From an uncultured Alistipes sp. (GTDB lineage: Bacteria > Bacteroidota > Bacteroidia > Bacteroidales > Rikenellaceae), in NCBI GenBank assembly GCA_947573795.1, contig CANPHE010000011.1:1-64000 (forward strand): a stretch of 64,000 bases of DNA, written 5' to 3'. Shown in pieces: positions 9,258 to 19,309 of the stretch. The translations under genes were made by a program, and so were the position numbers. The number at the start of each line of letters is the position of its first letter. The stretch's first letter is position 1. The notes under the pieces were generated by a model that saw only the letters and a list, made by a program, of their open reading frames with translations, made no database searches and was not told the DNA's origin.

Positions 9258-9884
9258 TCAGAACGATACGCCGACGCGGATACCGAAGTTGTTGAGTCCG
9301 TTGACCGAATAGGTAAGCACGTCGCCGCTGTTGGTCGAATAGCTGTAATAGGCGGCGATGTGGAATCCCAGCCGGTAGTCGGGGCGCGGGAAGATCGAAA
9401 CGCCGACCTCGGGCGAGAGGAAAAATCCCCAGGTATCGGTATACTGTTTGATGACGTAATAATAGGAGGAGAATTCGGCCCAGGAGGCGCCCAACTTCAG
9501 CCCTACATAGGGCTGCAATACGCTGTCCTTATACCAGTTGTAACGTCCGGTGACGCCGAACGGAAGCTGGAAAGCGGCGTGTTTCTGGGCTGTGGTCAGC
9601 GCCGAGCCTCCGCTCAGGTCGAGGGTGCTGCGCGACACCGATTCCAGATTGGTCTGGTAGGAGATGAAGGCTCCGACGGCGATTTCGGGCGTCACGAAGT
9701 AGCCGCCCTCGAAATTCATGCCCCAACCCGAGGCTTTGTCGGCGAAATCGGAGCCGAGCGGTACGCCGACTTGCCAGTCGATGTTGATATAGCTGTCGGG
9801 GAAAAGCTGCGCTTTGGCCGGATGTGCGGCCAGGAACAGGACGGCGCAACAGGCGGCCGCCTTGAGGTATTTAGCTGTTTTCAT
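9258..9884 (-). CDS. Outer membrane beta-barrel protein
   Basis: 208 aa, signal peptide MKTAKYLKAAACCAVLFLAAHPAKAQ, alternating beta pattern, C-terminal aromatic (GIRVGVSF). Confidence 0.7.
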   Translation of the reverse strand: MKTAKYLKAAACCAVLFLAAHPAKAQLFPDSYINIDWQVGVPLGSDFADKASGWGMNFEGGYFVTPEIAVGAFISYQTNLESVSRSTLDLSGGSALTTAQKHAAFQLPFGVTGRYNWYKDSVLQPYVGLKLGASWAEFSSYYYVIKQYTDTWGFFLSPEVGVSIFPRPDYRLGFHIAAYYSYSTNSGDVLTYSVNGLNNFGIRVGVSF

Positions 9885-9950
9885 GTTCGTTCTTGGTTTT
9901 GGTATTCGATTTTTCCGGTGTAGCGGATGCGGTTTAGGGCTCGTGAGCCG

Positions 9951-10592
9951 TTATTTATGCAGATAGGGCGATTGGGCGAAGGCTTGATCGACGGCCGAGA
10001 GCGTACGTTGCAGATTGACTTTCTCGGATGCGGAGAGCAGTCCGCCGATGAAGCTGTTCCATACTACGGGCAGTTTCTTGCCGCTCTCCTCGGAGCCGTC
10101 CAGGTCGAGCATCTCGATCAGCAGCGACCCGGAAGTGTAGCCGTAATAGACGCGGTAAGGGTAATACCAACCGATCCAGTCGCCCCAGTAGGAGGGTGCC
10201 CAGTAATAGGGATAATACCACCACCAGTAGGGGTTGTCGTAACCGACGTAATAGGTCTCCTTTTCGACGTAACTCATCTGGATGCCCGCATCGGCCGTCT
10301 CTTTGTCTTCGATGCGCTGATATCCCGCAGCATCGAGCTGTGCGGCGACGCGGGCGATGATCTCCTGTGCCGAGGCGTCCTCCCAGTACTTCGTCTCGTC
10401 GCTCTCGCCGATCAACAGGATGCGGTCGGGCAGGTAATAGGTCTCCAATGCCGCGAAATCCGTATTGGTGTCGTGGGCCGTATAGACCAGATAATCTTTG
10501 TGGAGTCCCGATGTCGAGGGCTCCTTCTGACACGCGCAGACCGCAGCTGCCAACAGCGCGATCGCGAGGTAATGAATCGTTTTGACGGTCAT
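9951..10592 (-). CDS. DUF4136-like lipoprotein
   Basis: 213 aa; lipobox AAVCAC, YWWWYYPYYWAPSYWGDWIGWYYPY aromatic stretch and DxxxLLIEMLDL typical of DUF4136. Confidence 0.65.
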   Translation of the reverse strand: MTVKTIHYLAIALLAAAVCACQKEPSTSGLHKDYLVYTAHDTNTDFAALETYYLPDRILLIGESDETKYWEDASAQEIIARVAAQLDAAGYQRIEDKETADAGIQMSYVEKETYYVGYDNPYWWWYYPYYWAPSYWGDWIGWYYPYRVYYGYTSGSLLIEMLDLDGSEESGKKLPVVWNSFIGGLLSASEKVNLQRTLSAVDQAFAQSPYLHK

Positions 10593-10717
10593 GATCTCGA
10601 ATTTTTTGTTTGCTGTTCAGCCGAGGTTTCAAATTCCGTTCCGCATGCCGCGGTTTTTCGCCCTCGGGCTTCGTGCGCTACGAATAGGTCCGAACGGGCG
10701 ATATACCTATGAAACGT

Positions 10718-10756
10718 CCGCCGCCCGGGACTTCGTGCGAGGTCTCGGGCGGCGGG
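10718..10756 (-). terminator. Hairpin downstream of the LRR gene
   Basis: CCGCCGCCCGGGAC...GTCTCGGGCGGCGG. Confidence 0.5.
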
Positions 10757-10778
10757 TTTCCGGGATGGTGTGTCGGGA

Positions 10779-11824
10779 TTACAAATCCCCGACGATCTGC
10801 GTTGTGTAGCGACTCCAGCCGGGGGCCGTTTTGTAGGCCTCGACCGAGGCTGCCGGGACATGGATTTTGACAGGGAGACAGAGGTCGTCGAACGGATCGG
10901 TCCCGATGGACGGCGGGACTGTCGGTTTGAAATAGATATCTGCCAACCTGTTGCAGTAGTAAAATGCGCAACTTCCGATTGAAGTCACTTTTTCGGGGAT
11001 GGTTATATGGGTCAGATTGAGGCAATGCTGGAATGCATAGCCTTGAATTGTGTTTGTCTCTTGAGGAATGTCGATCTCTTTCAGGTTGTGACATCCGAGA
11101 AAAGCAAACGCTTCGATCGAGGTTACGTGGTCGGGGATATGGACGCCGATCAGTTCCGTACACTCGGCAAAAGCCATTGCTGCAATGGCTTTCGTATCGT
11201 TCGGAAGGGTATATTCGGTTAGGCCTGCCGGAGCGAATGCCATCAATCTCCCGTCACAAATCAAACAGCGGTTGTCTGCCGAAGCGTATTTCCCATGAAT
11301 GGTAGCCAATCGAGTACAACCGGCCAAGGGCGCAGCGCCGATTGAAACCACGCTTGGGGGAATATGAATCTCTGTCAATGCCTCGCAGAAGCTAAAGGCG
11401 GATTCCCCGATCGAGGTTACACTGCCGGGAAGCCGCAGACTTTTCATGTTTGTGCAGCTGGCGAATGCTTTGTTCTGAATTACTTTGAGTTTTAGATTGT
11501 TGCTAAGGTCTGCCGATTTAAGATGATGACACTCCTGGAAGGAGATATCGTTCAGATTGGAAAAGTAGCCGATTCCCTTGATTGATTGAAGGCCGACGAT
11601 GTACTGCATTCCGATTTGGGTGACGGCATTTGCTTCGGCACGGGAGACTTTTCCGTCCAGATCGGCATCGAAGTATGTCAGGCAAAATTCCCGGAATGTA
11701 GGGTCATCCATGCAGGAACAGACATCGTCGGGGTCGGGGCATTCGGGTCGGGGATTTCGTCTTTGCTGCACGAGGGGAGTGTAGCGGCGCAGGTCAGTGC
11801 GAGCAGAAGAAGCAGTCTTTTCAT
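10779..11824 (-). pseudogene. BspA-like leucine-rich-repeat lipoprotein, signal peptide and LRR body in different frames
   Basis: MKRLLLLLALTCAATLPSCSKDEIPDPNAP in the frame of ORF 11678..12055; LRR_5 repeats (SVTSIGESAFSFCEALTEIHIPPSV...) in the frame of ORF 10779..12176. Frame switch near 11730-11740. Confidence 0.65.
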
Positions 11825-11984
11825 GGCGGCATGTGGTTGAGGTTCTTCGCAAATATAGGCATAAACATCCGAAAATAGAACATTCGGGTTGGATGTTGTC
11901 GGAAAAAGACTGCTGAGGCCTTTTCCCGCAACAAAAAACCGCTTGCAAGTAAACTTGCAGCGGAGTCGGGAGCTGCCCATAACG

Positions 11985-12012
11985 AAAAAAGGACCGCCTT
12001 GTCTGACGATCC
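11985..12012 (-). terminator. Rho-independent terminator after tRNA-Thr
   Basis: GGATCGTCAGACAAGGCGGTCCTTTTTT on minus strand. Confidence 0.65.
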
Positions 12013-12019
12013 TTTTTCG

Positions 12020-12091
12020 AGCCGAATCCGAGATTTGAACTCGGGACCCCTTCATTACGAGTGAAGTGCTCTACCGCTGAGCTAATTCGGC
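12020..12091 (-). tRNA. tRNA-Thr (anticodon CGT)
   Basis: GCCGAATTAGCTCAGCGGTAGAGCACTTCACTCGTAATGAAGGGGTCCCGAGTTCAAATCTCGGATTCGGC; cloverleaf arms pair, anticodon loop CTCGTAA. Confidence 0.92.
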
Positions 12092-12446
12092 CTGAAGCAC
12101 CTAAACGTGCTCTTTGGGACTGCAAATATCTGAAAAAATTTTTTCTCTTGCAAAAAAATGGAGAAAAAATTCGCACGATATTGCATTTTGACGCAAAAAC
12201 GGTCGACGAAGACGTTTCGCGGGCCTTTTTCCGGGGGGAAGACGAGGCGATCGGAGGCCGATGCGAGGTGCGGCTCGCAGTCGGAAAGGGCGCCGCATGT
12301 CCGTGCTAAGAGCGATGCGTAGCAGGATCGGACCCGAATATGGCACGGCCGTGGCGTCCCGGAGCAAATTTTTTCCGCCGACGTTCCCGTAAATCGCACT
12401 TTTCTTGTTATCTTCGCATCGCAACCGACCTAAACCTGTTTCGGAT

Positions 12447-13907
12447 ATGATTACTTTTTTGATTTGTCTGGCTTTGCTGGTCACGGCATATTTTACCTAC
12501 GGGTGCTATCTGGAGCGGCAGGCGGGGATCGACCCCGCGGCCGAAATGCCCAGTCGCCGGCTTTACGACGGGGTGGATTACGTCCCCCTGCCGCGGTGGC
12601 GCATATTTCTGGTACAGCTGCTCAACATCGCCGGACTGGGGCCCATCTTCGGCGCCGTGCTCGGTGCGGCGTACGGTCCCGTGGCATTTCTGTGGATTAC
12701 GTTCGGAGGTATTTTCATGGGCGGTATGCACGACTTCGTGTCGGGTGTCATTTCGCTGCGGCACGACGGGGCCAGTCTGCCCGAAACGATCGGTATCTAC
12801 CTCGGACGCGGCACGAAGATCGTCATGCGCGCCTTCTCGGCCGGATTGATGGTGCTGGTCGGTGCCGTGTTCCTGTCGCAGCCCGCGACGCTGATCGCCA
12901 ACCGGATCGAGTGCCCCGCATTGGCGGGCGTGGCCTTCGGAAACTTCTCGTGGCTGCTGTTGATCGTTTTGGGTGCCATTCTGGTCTATTATATAGTCGC
13001 GACGCTGCTGCCTGTGGACAAGGTGATCGGCCGTATCTATCCTGTTTTCGGCTTTGCACTGGTATTCATGGCGTTGGGTATCCTTGCCGTGCTGCTTTTC
13101 AGCGGGAAATATACGATTCCGGAGTTCACGTCGCTGGAGAACTGCATCGCCGATGCGCGGCGGTTTCCGATTCTGCCGACGCTCTTCACGACGATCGCCT
13201 GCGGTGCGATTTCGGGATTCCACGCCACGCAGTCGCCGTTGATGGCCCGCTGCATGGGTAACGAGCGCGAGTGCCGTCCGATATTTTACGGGGCGATGAT
13301 CTCCGAGAGCATCATCGCATTGATCTGGGCCGCCATCGCCATGGCCTTCTGGGGCGGTGTCGAAGGACTCAACGGGGCGATCGCCGAATACGGCGGGCAG
13401 GCCGCCGTGTTGATCGACAAGATCGCCTATACCACGCTGGGCCCCGTACTCGCGCCGATGGTGATCGTCGGGGTCGTGGCCTGTGCCATCACTTCGGGCG
13501 ACACGGCGTTTCGTTCGGCGCGGTTGATCGTCGCCGACTTCATGGGGCTCGAACAGCGGTCGCTGCTCAAACGGATCGCCATTTGCGTGCCGTTGTTCGG
13601 TCTGGGATTGGTGATTATCTTCGCGTTGCCGTTCCAGGCCATCTGGAGCTATTTCGCCTGGATGAATCAGACGATGGCCGTCGTGACGCTGTGGATGATC
13701 GTCGTTTTCCTGGTGCGGCGCGGCGGGAACCGCTGGGTCGGGATGATTCCGGCGTTGATAATGACCTATGTGTGCACGTCGTTCGTCTTCGTGTCGGACC
13801 AGTTCTTCGGCATGGAGAACCGCGTGGCGGCCTATGTGTTGGGCGGCGTTGCGACGCTGGCGATCACGGTATTCATGATTTTCAAACTACGACGTAAGGA
13901 TGCGTGA
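12447..13907 (+). CDS. Carbon starvation protein CstA-family transporter
   Basis: MITFLICLALLVTAYFTYGCYLERQAGIDP...DGVDYVPLPRWRIFLVQLLNIAGLGPIFGAVLGAAYGP; multi-TM. Confidence 0.85.
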   Translation: MITFLICLALLVTAYFTYGCYLERQAGIDPAAEMPSRRLYDGVDYVPLPRWRIFLVQLLNIAGLGPIFGAVLGAAYGPVAFLWITFGGIFMGGMHDFVSGVISLRHDGASLPETIGIYLGRGTKIVMRAFSAGLMVLVGAVFLSQPATLIANRIECPALAGVAFGNFSWLLLIVLGAILVYYIVATLLPVDKVIGRIYPVFGFALVFMALGILAVLLFSGKYTIPEFTSLENCIADARRFPILPTLFTTIACGAISGFHATQSPLMARCMGNERECRPIFYGAMISESIIALIWAAIAMAFWGGVEGLNGAIAEYGGQAAVLIDKIAYTTLGPVLAPMVIVGVVACAITSGDTAFRSARLIVADFMGLEQRSLLKRIAICVPLFGLGLVIIFALPFQAIWSYFAWMNQTMAVVTLWMIVVFLVRRGGNRWVGMIPALIMTYVCTSFVFVSDQFFGMENRVAAYVLGGVATLAITVFMIFKLRRKDA

Positions 13908-14598
13908 TAATACACCCCATCTGAACCCTACGGCCGACCAGACGTTCGAAGTCGTCGGCAGCGGGCCTTATGATTTCGGCAAAGTGCTCGCGCGCAGCCG
14001 CGAAATGCAGGCGGCGGGCGATGTCGAAGGAGCTTGCAACGAACGTTTCCAGGCGTTTCAGCGCCTTTCCGAGTTGATTCCCGAACAGGAGGAGATCGTG
14101 TTGGAGTGGAACCACCGCAATTCGCGGGCGGCCCTGGAGTTGATTTTCGCATCGGCCGTCGATCACTTCCTGATCGACGATTTCGAAATGTCGGCGGCCC
14201 TGCTGGAACTGCTGCTCGAACTGGATCCCGAGGACCATTTGGAGGGGAGCGAGCTGCTGGCGTTCGATTATCTGGCGATGGACGAGCAGGAATCGTTCGA
14301 CGAGGTTATCAACGACGTGTCGGACAAGAGCGCCGGACGGGAGGTGTTGTTGCTGTGGTCGTCGTTCCGCCGCGACGGCGAGTTGCCCGGCGGCGAGTTG
14401 CAGCGCTTCAGGACCCGTTTCGCACCTTATTATGCGGAGTTCACGGCCGATGAGCATCCGGCGGATGCCCGTTATCTTGCCGATATCGAGAGCGAACGCC
14501 CTTCGCAGGCGGCCGAGGCGCGCGAATTGTGGCTGCGGACCGAGAATCTGTGGGCGCGTTGGCCCGAGTTCATCGCAGCGCTGCGGGCCGCGAGGTAA
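13900..14598 (+). CDS. Hypothetical protein, start overlaps CstA stop by 8 nt
   Basis: 232 aa acidic helical ORF immediately downstream in the same orientation. Confidence 0.6.
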   Translation: MRDNTPHLNPTADQTFEVVGSGPYDFGKVLARSREMQAAGDVEGACNERFQAFQRLSELIPEQEEIVLEWNHRNSRAALELIFASAVDHFLIDDFEMSAALLELLLELDPEDHLEGSELLAFDYLAMDEQESFDEVINDVSDKSAGREVLLLWSSFRRDGELPGGELQRFRTRFAPYYAEFTADEHPADARYLADIESERPSQAAEARELWLRTENLWARWPEFIAALRAAR

Positions 14599-14636
14599 GG
14601 TCGGAAGGGTAAAGCTGGAAAATCTTCGGCAGGACG

Positions 14637-15270
14637 TAGCCTGCGGAGCGAGCATAGCGAGCCTCCGGAGGCTACGTCCTGCGCGGCTCCAAGAACCGCT
14701 CGTGTGGATTTTGCGGTTCGCCGCCAGCGGAGGATTGCCCGAGCTTTCGGCGAGTGGCAGTCCGCCGCCGGGGGTGGCGGCGAACTGGCAGTCTTTCAGA
14801 CTGCATTTTTCCAAATCGCTTCGGGGATTCTTTTTCCTTATGCTTTTTGACCGCCCAAAGGCCCCTCCGAGAACGACTCGAAAGTTTGCGAAAATCATTT
14901 TTGATAGTTGATAGCGGGTCGCACCTGCGAAGCCCGGCTAAAAGCCGGGTATTACGGGGAAATGCCCGCAGACATTGCTTCTTACGGTCTTCTGTCCCCG
15001 GATTTAGGCGGGCCTTCGCCGCCGGAGGCTGCGGCCCGCGCGATCCTGAAGGATCGCATCTTTCCGAAAGGCTTTCGTGATTCTTTTTCTTTGTACTTTT
15101 TGACTGAAAAAAGTACCAAAAATTCCGGCGTGAAGTCTGAATCTTAATTGCTGCGAAGCGGCACTAAAAGGTATGAAATAATCAAATCGCGGAGGAGACT
15201 CGAAAGTTTGCGAAAATTATCATCTTCGGCGGCTGGGCCGGTCGCACCGGAGGTGCGAGCCGCCGAAGAT
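14637..15270. repeat. Hub of intergenic repeat modules (partial and full copies of several families)
   Basis: Contains B-like half (14637-14685), module shared with 9058-9090 (14696-14733), module shared with 55031-55069 (14745-14790), A half (14875-14898), B copy (14916-15057), GTACTTTTTGACTGAAAAAAGTAC hairpin, A copy 2 (15222-15270). Confidence 0.75.
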
Positions 15271-15393
15271 AGCAAGGCAAAGCCTTGTATTTTCGAGTTT
15301 CGCAGGATATGGCCAACCGTGCAAAGGCAATTTTAATGCCCGTCTTTAGACGGGCCCCGGGCGGAGGATCACCCCTGTTGCCGAAGATGGTTG

Positions 15394-16416
15394 CTACCAC
15401 TCCAATCCCATAATATAATCGTTCATGAAATAGCCGTTGCCGATCGGGAAGTCGCCTTCGCGCAGACGGCGCATGCCCATGCGCTGGTAAAAGCCTAAGG
15501 CGCGGTTGCGACGGTTGACATTCAGTTCCATCGTGCCGTGTCCGGGGCAGAGGTCGCGAATGTAGTCGACGGCGTGGCGGAAAAGGAACGCCCCGACCCC
15601 GCAGCCCTGGAAGCGGGGCAGCACGTAGATCTTTTGCAGGTGGAACAGCCGCTCGGCCTGTCGTTCCACCGATACATAGCCGCACGGCGTGCCGTCCGCT
15701 TCGGCGATAAACCAGGCGAAGCCCGCGTGCAGTTCGCGGCGGAGCGTTTCCGGAGCATACATCCGTTCGAGCATATAGACGAGTTGTTCGGGTGAGAGCA
15801 GTTCGCGGTAAGTGGCCGTGAAGGCTTCGTCGGCGAGCGTGTGCAGCAGGTCGATGTCCCGTTCGTCGGCACGCCGGAGGGTGAGCCTGTCGTTGCGGGA
15901 GGTGCGGAAATCGCAGGCGTCGAGCCGCGAAATGCGGATCGTGCGGCCCGAGGCCTCCGATTCGGTTCGGACATACCGGAATCCGCACTTCTCCTGCACG
16001 CGCTGCGACTGGCGGTTCTCCGTGAAAGAGCAGCACCAGAGGGTCGCGAGATGCAGATCGTCGAAGGCATGGTTCACGAGGGCCCGCAGCGCCTCGGGGA
16101 TCAATCCTCGGCCCCAGTAGGGAACCCCGATCCAATAGCCGACCTCGGCTTCGTCCGTTTGCAGGGCGATGTATCCCGCATCGCCGCGGAGCAGTCCGAT
16201 GCAGCCGACGGCGCGGCCCGTTTCGTGCAACACGACGGCATAGGTCTCCGGGGCGGAGAATATCTCGCGGATCACCGTGCGGCTCTCCGCGACGTTGCGG
16301 TGGGGCGGCCAGTCGGCAGCTTCGCCGACGCGCGGATCGGAGGCGCAGGCGTAGAGATCGGGAGCGTCGTCCTCGCGCCACGGACGCAGCGAGAGTCGTT
16401 CGGTCGAGAGTTCCAT
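15394..16416 (-). CDS. Tandem GNAT acetyltransferase (RimJ/RimL-like N-domain plus GNAT C-domain)
   Basis: MELSTERLSLRPWREDDAPDLYACASDP...GYWIGVPYWGRGLIPEAL...; second domain ...LPRFQGCGVGAFLFRHAVDYIRD. Start trimmed to ATG 16416. Confidence 0.8.
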   Translation of the reverse strand: MELSTERLSLRPWREDDAPDLYACASDPRVGEAADWPPHRNVAESRTVIREIFSAPETYAVVLHETGRAVGCIGLLRGDAGYIALQTDEAEVGYWIGVPYWGRGLIPEALRALVNHAFDDLHLATLWCCSFTENRQSQRVQEKCGFRYVRTESEASGRTIRISRLDACDFRTSRNDRLTLRRADERDIDLLHTLADEAFTATYRELLSPEQLVYMLERMYAPETLRRELHAGFAWFIAEADGTPCGYVSVERQAERLFHLQKIYVLPRFQGCGVGAFLFRHAVDYIRDLCPGHGTMELNVNRRNRALGFYQRMGMRRLREGDFPIGNGYFMNDYIMGLEW

Positions 16417-16464
16417 GAAGTATATATTTAGGTAACTATTATACAACTTTACAGCAGCTTGGGT

Positions 16465-16583
16465 TTTCGACTGTCATTTCATACAGGCAGGTCGATGTTT
16501 CGCGGCCTTTGGCCGCGTTTACAAATTCGACCCCACCCCAAACCCCTCCCTCGGGAGGGGCTTCGGGTGCAATCGTTGAGGTT
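16465..16583 (+). repeat. Dispersed repeat family E, copy 1
   Basis: TTTCGACTGT...TCGCGGCCTTTGGCCGCGTTTACAAATTCGACCCC...GGGGCTTCGGGTGCAA; second copy at 63421-63532. Confidence 0.7.
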
Positions 16584-16716
16584 ATAGCGGCTTGAAAACA
16601 GTTTCTTACCTGCCGATTCGCTCGGGTCGGTGTATGCTCGCGGCCTTTGGCCTCTCTGTTAAAACTTGGCCATGCTGCCGCCTGTTCATTCGGGATATTG
16701 GACCCGGACAGGCAAT

Positions 16717-16740
16717 AAAAAAGGCCGACTTGCGTCGGCC
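16717..16740 (-). terminator. Rho-independent terminator downstream of rpmH
   Basis: Minus strand GGCCGACGCAAGTCGGCCTTTTTT. Confidence 0.75.
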
Positions 16741-16763
16741 CGTAACCTTTTGTCAGGCAAAAA

Positions 16764-16925
16764 TTAAGCGTATTTGAACGTCGATTCGTCCGATACGGTC
16801 AGTTTTTTGCGACCTTTTGCGCGACGCGCAGCCAACACCTTGCGACCTTCCGCCGTAGCCATACGCTTGCGGAAACCGTGCTTGTTGATTCTCTTCCGGC
16901 GCGAGGGCTGGTAAGTTCTCTTCAT
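16764..16925 (-). CDS. rpmH: 50S ribosomal protein L34
   Basis: [53 protein letters not shown]; 53 aa, below the ORF-track length cutoff. Confidence 0.97.
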   Translation of the reverse strand: MKRTYQPSRRKRINKHGFRKRMATAEGRKVLAARRAKGRKKLTVSDESTFKYA

Positions 16926-17199
16926 TGCCATAGCTATCTCGTTTTTTGTTGTTTCGAACTATTTTTACGGATTGCAAAAGTACAACAAAAATACGATCTG
17001 CAAAAATTTTTCGCGAAAATATTTCCGAAAGGCGGGGAAAAGATCGAAATCTTGTTAACTTTGTCGTAAAAGGAGACGTTTCCGGGGCCGTCGAAGGACG
17101 TATCGTGCGGGCTGCTGCGACGGAATTCGTTGTGGCTGCGCACCGTATGTCGCCGTATGCCGGGAAACGGCTCCGATCACCCATTCAACCGGAAAGAAT

Positions 17200-18528
17200 A
17201 TGGCCGTATTCAGAGTCGAGGGCGGACATCGCCTTCAGGGCAGCATTACGCCGCAGGGCGCCAAGAACGAAGCGTTGCAGATCATCTGCGCCGCATTGCT
17301 GACACCCCAGCGGGTCGTCGTGCGCAACGTACCGCGGATTCTGGACGTCATGCAGCTCATCGAACTGCTGCGACGCATGGGAGTCGAGGTGGAGGAGCTC
17401 TCCGAGGATGCCTACGCATTCCGGGCCCGCGAAATCGATTTCGACTACCTGCGCTCGGACGATTACCGGCAGCGCTGCACGCGGCTGCGCGGCTCGGTGA
17501 TGCTTATTGGGCCGATGCTCGCGCGTTTCGGGGTGGGATACATTCCCAAGCCGGGCGGCGACAAGATCGGACGCCGCAGGCTCGACACCCATTTCCTGGG
17601 ATTCCGGAAACTGGGCGCGCAGTTCGACTTCGACATCGCCGACGAGTTTTTCGCCGTCGAGGCGAAGCGGTTGAAGGGGACCTACATGCTGCTCGACGAG
17701 GCTTCGGTGACCGGTACGGCCAATATCGTGATGGCCGCCGTGCTGGCCGAAGGGACCACGACGATCTACAACGCCGCATGCGAGCCCTATTTGCAGCAGT
17801 TGTGCAAGATGCTCAACCGCATGGGGGCCCGTATCTCGGGCATCGCGTCGAATTTGCTCACGATCGAGGGCGTCGAGGCGCTGGGCGGTACGGAGCATAC
17901 GTTGCTGCCCGACATGATCGAGGTGGGCAGCTTCATCGGTATGGCTGCGATGAACCGCTCGGAGCTGACGATCCGTAACGTCTCCTACGAAAATCTGGGG
18001 ATCATCCCGGCGCAGTTCGCCCGCATGGGCATTCGGTTCGAACAGCGGGGCGACGATATCTACATTCCCGCGCAGGAGCATTACAGCATCGATACGTTCC
18101 TCGACGGTTCGATCATGACCATCGCCGATGCGCCGTGGCCCGGGCTGACGCCCGACCTGCTGTCGATCTTCCTCGTCGTGGCGACGCAGGCCAAAGGGGC
18201 GGTGCTGATCCATCAGAAGATGTTCGAAAGCCGCCTGTTCTTCGTCGACAAGTTGATCGACATGGGGGCGCAGATCATTCTGTGCGATCCCCACCGTGCG
18301 ACGGTCATCGGCCACGACCACCGCTTGCGGCTGCGCGCGACGCGCATGACTTCGCCCGATATCCGCGCGGGTGTGGCGCTGTTGATCGCCGCCATGTCGG
18401 CCGAGGGGGTGTCTACGATCCAGAATATCGACCAGATCGACCGCGGATACAAGGATATCGACCTGCGGCTGAATGCGCTGGGTGCGAAGATCGAGCGGAT
18501 CGACGAATGCGCGCTGCAAGCGCGGTAG
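17200..18528 (+). CDS. murA: UDP-N-acetylglucosamine 1-carboxyvinyltransferase
   Basis: 442 aa; GGHRLQGSITPQGAKNEALQIICAALLT, LRGSVMLIGPMLARFG. Confidence 0.93.
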   Translation: MAVFRVEGGHRLQGSITPQGAKNEALQIICAALLTPQRVVVRNVPRILDVMQLIELLRRMGVEVEELSEDAYAFRAREIDFDYLRSDDYRQRCTRLRGSVMLIGPMLARFGVGYIPKPGGDKIGRRRLDTHFLGFRKLGAQFDFDIADEFFAVEAKRLKGTYMLLDEASVTGTANIVMAAVLAEGTTTIYNAACEPYLQQLCKMLNRMGARISGIASNLLTIEGVEALGGTEHTLLPDMIEVGSFIGMAAMNRSELTIRNVSYENLGIIPAQFARMGIRFEQRGDDIYIPAQEHYSIDTFLDGSIMTIADAPWPGLTPDLLSIFLVVATQAKGAVLIHQKMFESRLFFVDKLIDMGAQIILCDPHRATVIGHDHRLRLRATRMTSPDIRAGVALLIAAMSAEGVSTIQNIDQIDRGYKDIDLRLNALGAKIERIDECALQAR

Positions 18529-18542
18529 TTGTTTTGCCGAAT

Positions 18543-18690
18543 GCGGCTCGACGAGCCGCAGTGAGCCGTAGCCTCCGCCGGCGGAGGCTCGCCTTAGTCC
18601 GGGGACAGATGATGGCAAGAAGCAATATTCGCTGCCAGTTCCCCATAATACCTGGCTCTTAGCCGGGCTCGTCCCGCAGGTTACGGTCTC
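18543..18690 (+). repeat. Structured intergenic repeat family B, copy 1
   Basis: GCGGCTCGACGAGCCGC...AGTCCGGGGACAGATGATGGCAAGAAGCAATATTCGCTGCC...CCCCATAATACC... Confidence 0.8.
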
Positions 18691-18730
18691 GTCTGCACCG
18701 ACAAAGATGATTTATTAATAGTATAAACGC

Positions 18731-19309
18731 ATGTTTCTGGAAAATGCCAGCCGTAAGGGCTGGATCGAAGTGGTGTGCGGATCGATGTTCTCGGGGAAGA
18801 CCGAGGAGTTGATCCGTCGTTTGAAACGGGCGCAGTTCGCCCACTTGCGGGTCGAGATCTTCAAACCCCGCATCGACGTACGTTATTCCGAGGAGGAGGT
18901 GGTGTCGCACGATGCCAATGCGATCCGCTCGACGCCCGTCGAGTCGCCGCAGAATATCCTGCTGATGGCCTCCGATGTCGACGTCGTGGGGATCGACGAG
19001 GCACAGTTCTTCGACGAAAGCATCGTCGAGGTGTGCCGCAAGCTGGCCGACAACGGAGTGCGCGTGATCGTCGCGGGACTCGACATGGATTATACCGGGA
19101 AGCCGTTCGGCCCCATGCCCGCATTGATGGCGACGGCCGAATACGTCACGAAGGTGCATGCGATCTGCGTGCGGTGCGGCAATCTGGCCCATCATTCGCA
19201 CCGGCTCACGGCCGAGGAGCGGCAAGTGATGCTCGGGGCTCAGGACTCCTACGAGCCGATTTGCCGCCACTGTTTCAAAGAGTTGGTGCGTGGAAAGGCT
19301 GAACATTGA
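18731..19309 (+). CDS. tdk: Thymidine kinase
   Basis: 192 aa; [26 protein letters not shown], zinc ribbon CVRCGN/CRHCF. Confidence 0.95.
   Translation: MFLENASRKGWIEVVCGSMFSGKTEELIRRLKRAQFAHLRVEIFKPRIDVRYSEEEVVSHDANAIRSTPVESPQNILLMASDVDVVGIDEAQFFDESIVEVCRKLADNGVRVIVAGLDMDYTGKPFGPMPALMATAEYVTKVHAICVRCGNLAHHSHRLTAEERQVMLGAQDSYEPICRHCFKELVRGKAEH

Noticed and set aside
11825-12176. N-terminal extension of ORF 10779..12176
   Set aside because: Runs through the tRNA-Thr gene and its terminator; not coding.
16764-17200. oriC near rpmH as in many bacteria
   Set aside because: No TTATCCACA-type boxes seen around rpmH; the DnaA-box cluster is at 54.6 kb.
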